Shown: positions 58,632 through 64,000 of the stretch, in pieces
Layout of the letters: each line of letters starts with the position of its first letter
Position numbering within the stretch: the stretch's first letter is position 1
NCBI RefSeq assembly: GCF_003001935.1
Contig: NZ_PVNG01000001.1
Span: 682,001-746,000, forward strand
DNA length: 64,000 nt
Source of the DNA: Nonomuraea fuscirosea
GTDB lineage: Bacteria > Actinomycetota > Actinomycetes > Streptosporangiales > Streptosporangiaceae
Reading direction: 5' to 3'
Program-made: the position numbers and the translations under genes
Notes under the pieces: generated by a model
Databases searched by the model: none
What the model saw: only the letters and a program-made list of their open reading frames with translations
Told to the model about the DNA's origin: nothing

Positions 58632-59774
58632 CTAGTACTCGACGGTCCGGGCGTGATCGTGCCCGGGGCGTACGTGCCGTCGAGGTTGGTGGGCGGGGAA
58701 GGCGGCTCGGCACGCGAGCAGGGCCAGTGCGAAGGCCGGCAGCCAGGCCAGCCGGGCCAGGACCCAGGCCGGGTCGTCGGGGGCGGTGTGCAGACCCGGC
58801 AGGATGTGGCCGGTGAGCAGGCCGAGCGTGGTGACCGCGATCATGGCGGTCTGGTGCCAGAGGAAGATCGTCATCGCGGAGAGGTTCGCCAGCGCCACGA
58901 ACGCCCAGACGGCCGGCCGCGACAACATCCGCCGTAAGGGGGCGAGCAGCAGCAGCGCCGCCCCGCACTGGGCGAGGCCGAAGGCGACGGCCGCGAGCGT
59001 GGGCGGGGACTGGTTCGAGATCGGGGCGCCGGGGACTCCCACCATGGAGGCCGGGTAGCCGGCCCACAGCACGAGTGCGGCCGTGGCGGCGGCGCCGCCG
59101 AGCAGCAACGCCCAGGCGGCCGTCCGGGTGCGCAGGCGGTCGCGGGCCCAGGCCGCGCCCAGGCAGTACGGCACCAGCCATCCCGCCGCCAGGTTGACCC
59201 AGCCGATCCAGGCGGGCCCGCCCAGGCCGAACCGGGTCAGATCGACGAGGGCGACCGTGGCGAGCGGCCACGCCGGGTGCAGCCGGGCCGCCAATGGGGT
59301 GAGCGCTGTCAAGGCGGCGAAGACCAGCAGGAACCACAGCGGCGACCACACCAGCTTGGCCAGCGCGTACACGGTCGCGAGGTCCGCCCCGAGGGCGAGC
59401 GGCACGACCGCCGCCGTCGTCCAGACCGCGAGCACGGCGGCGACCGGACGGAACAGCCGGGCCAGCCGCGTGCCCAGCCATCGCCCGTAGGTGACGTGCG
59501 CGGCGCGGGCGCGGGCGTGGCTCATGGCGGCCGACTGCCCGCCCACCAGGAAGAAGAGCGCCATGGTCTGGAAGATCCAGGAGGCGGGGGCGAGGTAGGG
59601 CATGTGCCGCAACGGGCTGGCCACGCGTACGGTGCCGCTGTCGGCGACCAGCGCGGTCACCAGCCAGTGGCCGAGCACCACGCCGCCGATGGCCAGGGCA
59701 CGCAGCGCGTCGAGGGCGCGGTCGCGGCCGGCGGGGGTCGCCGCCTCGAGGAGCCGGACGAGCTCAGTGACCAC
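58632..59774 (-). CDS. Membrane acyltransferase (acyltransferase family 3)
   Basis: 380 aa from GTG 59774, overlapping the upstream hydrolase stop. Ten or so hydrophobic segments; RDRALDALRALAIGGVVLGH carries the Arg and His typical of the family, and MALFFLVGGQSAAMS follows. Such proteins O-acylate extracytoplasmic sugars or lipids. Coupled to a secreted alpha/beta hydrolase gene. Confidence 0.85.
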   Translation of the reverse strand: MVTELVRLLEAATPAGRDRALDALRALAIGGVVLGHWLVTALVADSGTVRVASPLRHMPYLAPASWIFQTMALFFLVGGQSAAMSHARARAAHVTYGRWLGTRLARLFRPVAAVLAVWTTAAVVPLALGADLATVYALAKLVWSPLWFLLVFAALTALTPLAARLHPAWPLATVALVDLTRFGLGGPAWIGWVNLAAGWLVPYCLGAAWARDRLRTRTAAWALLLGGAAATAALVLWAGYPASMVGVPGAPISNQSPPTLAAVAFGLAQCGAALLLLAPLRRMLSRPAVWAFVALANLSAMTIFLWHQTAMIAVTTLGLLTGHILPGLHTAPDDPAWVLARLAWLPAFALALLACRAAFPAHQPRRHVRPGHDHARTVEY

Positions 59775-61098
59775 CGCGCGCCTCGGCGGGGGGTTGTCCT
59801 GAGACGATGCGGGCGATGTTCGTCAGCGACGGGGAACCGGCCTTGAAGTAGTCGCTGTGCCCGCCGTCGCCGGCCGCGAAGACGCGGGCGCCGAAGTTTG
59901 GAGCGACCGGGTCCGCGCCGAATCCGATCGTGACGTACGGCAGGCGGAGCCGGGTGTGCGGCACCCCGGCGATCCAGTCACGGCTTCCCCGACCGGCCCA
60001 GACGGTCGCCGGGGTGCGTAACGCGGCCACGTCGCCGGCGGTGACGCTGGGGCTGCCGATCAGCACGATGCCGGCGACGTCCAGACCGGGGGCCGCCCGG
60101 GCGCAGACCACGCTGCCGTACGAGTGACATACCAGGGTGATCCGGGCGGCCGGGTTGAGCTCGCTCACCTCCCGGATGAAGGCACGCAACGGCGGCACGG
60201 CCTCGTCGGCGCGGCCGGTGGTGAGGGACGCCAGGCTCACCGTGTTGGGAGTGCGGTAGCCGAGCCAGGCGACGACCGCGGACCGGCCGCCGAGCGTCTG
60301 GCTCAGCCTCACCGCGCTGCCGCGCAGAAGCCCGTACTTGTCGAGGTGGGTGTCGCCACCGGGCACCAGCACGGCCAGATGCCCGGCCGCCGCGAGGTCG
60401 CCGAAGACCTCGGCCGCCCGGCCGCCGTCACGGCCGTCGAAGGACAGGAACCGGCGCGCCGGGTCGGCCATCGCGCGCAGCAACGCGGCCCGCCGTCGGT
60501 GGCCGTAGCCGGCGGCCATCCGCTCGGCGGCCACGATGTCACCGCGAACGGCCGCGTAGCGCGCGGCCAGAGCCGCTGCGGCCGCCGTACGCGGCGAGGC
60601 CGAGACGGCGGGGACGGCCGACGGGCGTGCAGTTTCGCTCAGTGGCGAGGCCGAGGCGGCGGGTACGGAGCCGGAGACGACCGACGGACGTGCTGCTCGG
60701 CTGAGCGGCGAGGCCGAGACCGCAGGGACGGACGACGAACGTGCTGTTTCGCCGAGCGCTGCGCCCGGGGTGGTGGGGACGGTCGAGGGACGTGCCGTTT
60801 CGCTGAGCGGTGAGGCCGAGGCGGCGGGGACGCTCGACGGGCGGGCCGTTTCACTCAGGGGCGTAGCCGGGGTGGCGGGGGCGGTCGAGGGATGCGTTGC
60901 TCCGCTGAGCGGCGTGTCCGGGGTGGTGGGGACGGTCAACGGACGTGCTGCTTCGCTGAGCGGTGAGGCCGAGGCGGTGGGGACGGGGGCGGGGACGGCC
61001 GATGGGCGCGCTGCCTCGCTCAGCGGCACCGCCACCGAGGCGGCGATCGTTGCGGCCAGCAGGGTGCGGCGCAGCCTGGACACGTTGACGTGGATCAC
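59764..61098 (-). CDS. Secreted alpha/beta hydrolase (DUF1023-like) with an N-terminal repeat region
   Basis: 444 aa from GTG 61098; ATG 61152 is an alternative and upstream frame is open. A signal peptide (SRLRRTLLAATIAASVAVPL) leads into ~150 residues of imperfect ~19-residue repeats of the form PLSETARPSSVPAASAS. The hydrolase domain has the nucleophile elbow ITLVCHSYGSVVCARA, then GIVLIGSPSV and a C-terminal His in GGHSDYF. An esterase or amidase acting outside the cell, substrate unknown. The repeats are likely an extended wall-spanning linker. Confidence 0.78.
   Translation of the reverse strand: MIHVNVSRLRRTLLAATIAASVAVPLSEAARPSAVPAPVPTASASPLSEAARPLTVPTTPDTPLSGATHPSTAPATPATPLSETARPSSVPAASASPLSETARPSTVPTTPGAALGETARSSSVPAVSASPLSRAARPSVVSGSVPAASASPLSETARPSAVPAVSASPRTAAAAALAARYAAVRGDIVAAERMAAGYGHRRRAALLRAMADPARRFLSFDGRDGGRAAEVFGDLAAAGHLAVLVPGGDTHLDKYGLLRGSAVRLSQTLGGRSAVVAWLGYRTPNTVSLASLTTGRADEAVPPLRAFIREVSELNPAARITLVCHSYGSVVCARAAPGLDVAGIVLIGSPSVTAGDVAALRTPATVWAGRGSRDWIAGVPHTRLRLPYVTIGFGADPVAPNFGARVFAAGDGGHSDYFKAGSPSLTNIARIVSGQPPAEARGGH
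60600..61040. repeat. ~57-60 bp imperfect tandem repeats in the hydrolase gene
   Basis: About seven copies encoding PLSETARPS-VP---AS-type units, in frame with the minus-strand hydrolase. Copies differ by point changes and small indels of whole codons, consistent with slippage under selection for frame. Confidence 0.8.
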
Positions 61099-61231
61099 CC
61101 GATCGACGGTGCCGCAGGCGGTGCCGGTGCCGCATCGGACCGTCGTCCACATTTCGGGGATGCCGATAGCCCGTGGTCTTACACCCGTGGTCCGATGCGG
61201 CGGTTCCGGCCGCGCCGTTACGATCGCGAGC

Positions 61232-62830
61232 ATGCACGTGATGCCGCCCCTGCCGCCGCTGAAGCGGGTTCCGCCCGGCGTCTGGACGGTTCTCGCCTGG
61301 TGGGCGGGCCTGGTGTTCACGTTCCTCATCCGGATCGGGCTCCCCGGCGAGTCCGGGCCGGCCGAACTGGCCGGGCCGTTCTTCTTCCGCTGGGACGGAC
61401 TGGCCTGGCTGGTGGTGTCGACCGTGCTGACCCACGTCGCCGGTGCCCAGCTGCGCCGGCGACCGCTGACGGCGATGGGGCTGCTGCTTGTCGCCGCGAT
61501 CTTCGCGTGTGTGCCTCTGGGCGTGAGCGAGATCCCCTTGGCGCAGTTCCTGGCGGCCGACGTCGCGCTGTCCTTCATCGCGGCCGAACGCGCGCGCCGC
61601 ACCGGGATCGTCGCCCTGCTCGGCGCGCTCACCGTGCTGGCCGGCTATCTGACCACCCGGCTGCTGTTCGGCTGGCCCGCCGGCACCTCGGCGGAGCTGG
61701 CCGTGGCCATGACGGCGGTCATCGCCTGGCTGGTCGGCCACTCGGTCCGCCAGGCCCGCGAGCACGCCGCCACGCTCATCGCCACGGCCACCGCCCAGGC
61801 CGTCACCGACGAACGCCTGCGCATCTCGCGCGAACTGCACGACACGGTCGCTCACAGCATCGGCGTCATCGCCCTGCAGGCCGGCGCCGCCCGGCGCGTC
61901 ATCGACACCCAACCGGCTCGGGCCGGCCAGGCGCTCGGCGACATCGAGACAGTCGGCCGGGAGACACTGTCCGGCCTGCGGCACATGCTCGGCGTCCTGC
62001 GCCAAAGCGAGCAGGGCCAAGGCCAGGGAGTACAGGGCCAGGGCCAGGGCCAGGGAATGCGTGGTCAAGGCGTGCAGGATCGCGGGGTGCCGAGTCACGG
62101 CGTACAGGGCGACGGCGTGCAGGGCCACGGTGTAAAGGGTCACGGGGTGCCGAGCGACGGCGAGCAGGGCCAAGGCAAGCAGGGCTACGGCGTGCAGGAT
62201 CAAGGAGGGCAGGACCAAGGCGAGCAGGGCTACGGCGTGCAGGATCAAGGAGGGCAGGACCAAGGCGAGCAGGGCTACGGCGTGCAGGGCCAAGGCGTGC
62301 AGGTTCGCGGTATGCAGGGCTACGGCATGCGCGGCCAAGGCGTGCAGGACCACGGCGCGCAGGACCACGGCGTGCCGCGTTACGGCGAGCAGGGCCACGG
62401 CGAGCAGGGTTACGGTGTGCAGGGGCAGTTGGCTGCTGTGGCGCCTGGTCTGTCGGAACTTGGTCGGCTTGTGGCGATGACGACGGATGCCGGTGTGCAC
62501 GTCGAGGTGCGTCGGCTGGGTGAACGGCGTCCGCTGCCGCCGGAGATCGACGTCTCGGCCTACCGCATCATCCAGGAGGCGATCACCAACGTCGTGCGGC
62601 ACGCCGGCACGAGCCGGTGCCGGGTGTCGATCGACTACCGGGACGAGGAGCTGGCCGTCGAGATCCTCGACGAGGGACGCGGCCCCCGTCGCAGGTCGGA
62701 GGGCGGTTACGGCCTGGTCGGGATGCGGGAGCGGGCTAACCTGCTGCGGGGGAGCTTCTCCGCGGGGCCGCGTGCCGAGGGCGGCTTCCGGGTCGCGGCC
62801 AGCCTGCCCTTGAGCGCGGAGGTGCGATGA
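61232..62830 (+). CDS. NarL-type sensor histidine kinase with a pentapeptide-repeat insertion
   Basis: 532 aa from ATG 61232 (ATG 61241 also possible). Four or five membrane helices fill residues ~10-170. The HisKA_3 box LRISRELHDTVAHSIGVIAL places the phospho-His at 203. The ATPase has YRIIQEAITNVVRHAG (N box) and EGGYGLVGMRERANLL (G boxes). Between them, residues ~260-401 are Gly/Gln-rich pentapeptide repeats (G-x-Q-x-x), absent from the family norm. Overlaps the response regulator by 4 bp (ATGA). Signal unknown. Confidence 0.88.
   Translation: MHVMPPLPPLKRVPPGVWTVLAWWAGLVFTFLIRIGLPGESGPAELAGPFFFRWDGLAWLVVSTVLTHVAGAQLRRRPLTAMGLLLVAAIFACVPLGVSEIPLAQFLAADVALSFIAAERARRTGIVALLGALTVLAGYLTTRLLFGWPAGTSAELAVAMTAVIAWLVGHSVRQAREHAATLIATATAQAVTDERLRISRELHDTVAHSIGVIALQAGAARRVIDTQPARAGQALGDIETVGRETLSGLRHMLGVLRQSEQGQGQGVQGQGQGQGMRGQGVQDRGVPSHGVQGDGVQGHGVKGHGVPSDGEQGQGKQGYGVQDQGGQDQGEQGYGVQDQGGQDQGEQGYGVQGQGVQVRGMQGYGMRGQGVQDHGAQDHGVPRYGEQGHGEQGYGVQGQLAAVAPGLSELGRLVAMTTDAGVHVEVRRLGERRPLPPEIDVSAYRIIQEAITNVVRHAGTSRCRVSIDYRDEELAVEILDEGRGPRRRSEGGYGLVGMRERANLLRGSFSAGPRAEGGFRVAASLPLSAEVR
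62009..62434 (+). repeat. 15-bp unit tandem repeats in the kinase gene
   Basis: About 28 units of 15 bp coding for G-V-Q-G-Q, G-V-Q-D-Q, G-E-Q-G-Y and similar. A perfect 45-bp block is duplicated at 62179-62223 and 62224-62268, with a partial third copy after it, showing recent in-frame expansion. Confidence 0.9.
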
Positions 62831-63975
62831 CCGTCCGTGTCGTCCTGGCCGACGACCAGCCGCTGATCCGGGCCGCCCTGCAGATGGTCATCTCCGACGC
62901 CGCCGACCTCGAACTCGTCGGCGAGGCCGCGACCGGGCTCGACGCCGTCCAACTGGTCGGGGAGTTGGAACCTGATGTCGTGGTGATGGACATCCGTATG
63001 CCCGTCATGGACGGCATCGAGGCCACCCGGCTGATCGCCCAGGGCTCCAGTGGGGCCCGCGTCATCGTCCTGACCACGTTCGACGAGGACGACTACGTCT
63101 TCGGCGCGCTCCGGGCGGGCGCGTCAGGGTTCCTGGTCAAGGACATGGCCCTGGACGACATCCTCACCGCGATCCGCGTCGTGGCCGCCGGCGACGCCCT
63201 GATCGCGCCAGGTGTCACCCGGAGACTGATCGAGACGTTCGCCAACCATCCCGCACCCGATCCCGCATCGGATCACGCGTCAAGTTCCGGACCGGCTCCC
63301 TCACTGCGTCCCGCGTCGGGTCCTGCGTCGGCTCCCGCGCAGCGTCCCGGATCGGATCACGGATCGGATCCCGCGTCGGATCCTGTGCTGGGTTCCGCAC
63401 TGAGTTCCGGACCGGCCCCCGCGCTGCGTCCCGCGCAGCGTCCCGGATCGGCTCCCGCGTCGGACCCTGTGCCAGGTTCGGCGTCGGATCCTGTGCCAGG
63501 TTTGGCGTTGTGTCCCGGATCGGGCCTCGTGTCGGGTTCTGCGCCGCGTCTTGGCTCGGGTTCCGGGTCGGATCCCGTGTCGGGTTCCGGATCGGGTCCT
63601 GTACCGGGGTCGGCGTCGGGTCCCGGATCGCGTCCTGGATCGGGTTCCGCTCCGAGTTTCGGATCGGCCCCCGCGCTCCGTCCCGCATTGGGTCCTGCCT
63701 CAGGTTCCACGTCGGGTCCCACGTCGGGTTCTGCAAGGCATCGCGCGTCCGATCGTGCATCGGGGGAGTTGGAGGGGGTCACGGAGCGTGAACGTGAGGT
63801 GCTCACGTTGATCGCGCGCGGACTGACCAATAGCGAGATAGCCGCCGACCTGGTCATCAGTGTCGCCACCGTCAAGGCGTACGTGGGACGGCTGCTGACC
63901 AAGCTCGATGCGCGTGATCGGGTTCAGCTCGTCATCCTCGCCTACGAGGCGGGACTGGTGACGCCGTCGAAGTGA
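62827..63975 (+). CDS. NarL-type response regulator with a long low-complexity linker
   Basis: 382 aa. The receiver domain (1-~120) has DD at 9-10, phospho-acceptor Asp55 in VVVMDIRMP, Thr in VIVLTTFDEDDY and Lys105. The LuxR HTH is at ~318-382 (VTEREREVLTLIARGLTNSE, then IAADLVISVATVKAY). Normal members are ~215 aa; here ~174 residues of Ser/Gly/Pro/Ala repeats (SDPVPGSAS, SGPAPALRPA) separate the domains. Partner of the kinase upstream. Confidence 0.9.
   Translation: MTVRVVLADDQPLIRAALQMVISDAADLELVGEAATGLDAVQLVGELEPDVVVMDIRMPVMDGIEATRLIAQGSSGARVIVLTTFDEDDYVFGALRAGASGFLVKDMALDDILTAIRVVAAGDALIAPGVTRRLIETFANHPAPDPASDHASSSGPAPSLRPASGPASAPAQRPGSDHGSDPASDPVLGSALSSGPAPALRPAQRPGSAPASDPVPGSASDPVPGLALCPGSGLVSGSAPRLGSGSGSDPVSGSGSGPVPGSASGPGSRPGSGSAPSFGSAPALRPALGPASGSTSGPTSGSARHRASDRASGELEGVTEREREVLTLIARGLTNSEIAADLVISVATVKAYVGRLLTKLDARDRVQLVILAYEAGLVTPSK
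63247..63768 (+). repeat. Degenerate repeats in the response-regulator gene
   Basis: Imperfect repeats around GGATCGG/TCCCGCGTCGGATCC motifs encode the Ser/Gly/Pro linker. The frame is preserved throughout, so expansion occurred in whole codons. The 25 bp after the stop at 63975 hold nothing recognisable. Confidence 0.8.
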
Positions 63976-64000
63976 TGGTCAACGTCTGCATTGCGCACGT

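Noticed and set aside
62009..62434. Possible CRISPR array or satellite
   Set aside because: It is contiguous coding repeat in frame with a kinase; no unique spacers.
60851..62602. 583-codon minus-strand open frame with Ala/Leu/His repeats
   Set aside because: It is the antisense reading of the kinase repeat. The kinase frame has all catalytic motifs, this one none.

Overview
The window is high-GC actinomycete chromosome. Pervasive G/C-ending codons, GTG starts, 4-bp GTGA/ATGA gene overlaps, an AfsR-type SARP regulator, a DUF574-type methyltransferase and a cobalamin riboswitch ahead of nrdAB all fit this. A member of the Streptosporangiales is my best guess, but the genus cannot be fixed from sequence reading alone.

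Left flank (1-14.3 kb) is largely core genome: three minus-strand tRNAs (Gly, Cys, Gly), a secreted peptidoglycan amidase, a TetR/ABC exporter set with two operator-like palindromes, a small TTA-containing gene with glmS, a DUF574 methyltransferase, a TctC-like lipoprotein, a B12 riboswitch with nrdA-nrdB, an MscS channel, then tRNA-Pro(UGG) and an unusual short-variable-arm tRNA with a CAG anticodon. A large SARP/NB-ARC/TPR regulator (14.3-17.5 kb, with a TTA codon) and decayed pieces of two transposases (17.6-18.4 kb) mark the edge of an accessory region.

Central region (18.5-56.5 kb) reads as one natural-product gene cluster that I do not recognise as a known one. It contains a 2-deoxy-scyllo-inosose synthase and a matching aminotransferase (aminocyclitol core); a discrete ACP with a PLP decarboxylase and an ATP-grasp ligase resembling butirosin BtrI/BtrK/BtrJ (amino acid loaded on ACP, then decarboxylated, e.g. 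glutamate to 4-aminobutyryl-ACP); its own AcpS; an AT-less KS-ACP protein; an AMP-ligase; a free-standing condensation-domain protein; and four KAS III-like proteins, two with the nucleophilic Cys and two without. Tailoring and sugar genes include a JmjC/cupin-8 oxygenase, aldehyde and alcohol dehydrogenases, NDP-sugar enzymes (nucleotidyltransferase, 6-dehydrogenase, two SDR epimerase/decarboxylases, aminotransferase, C-methyltransferase, cupin, Gfo/Idh oxidoreductase), GT4 and GT2 glycosyltransferases, an O-methyltransferase, a second carrier protein with an amidase, a cytosolic glycoside hydrolase, a LamG/N,N-dimethylformamidase-like protein, a MATE exporter and a LuxR regulator. The inferred product is a glycosylated aminocyclitol acylated or extended with an ACP-borne amino-acyl or short polyketide unit.

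Right flank (56.5-64 kb) begins with a decayed gene, then a lipoprotein behind 11-bp-spaced direct repeats, a nitronate-monooxygenase-like remnant, a membrane acyltransferase, a secreted alpha/beta hydrolase and a NarL-type two-component pair. The hydrolase, kinase and response regulator are adjacent and each carries a different long in-frame repeat insertion, which is striking.
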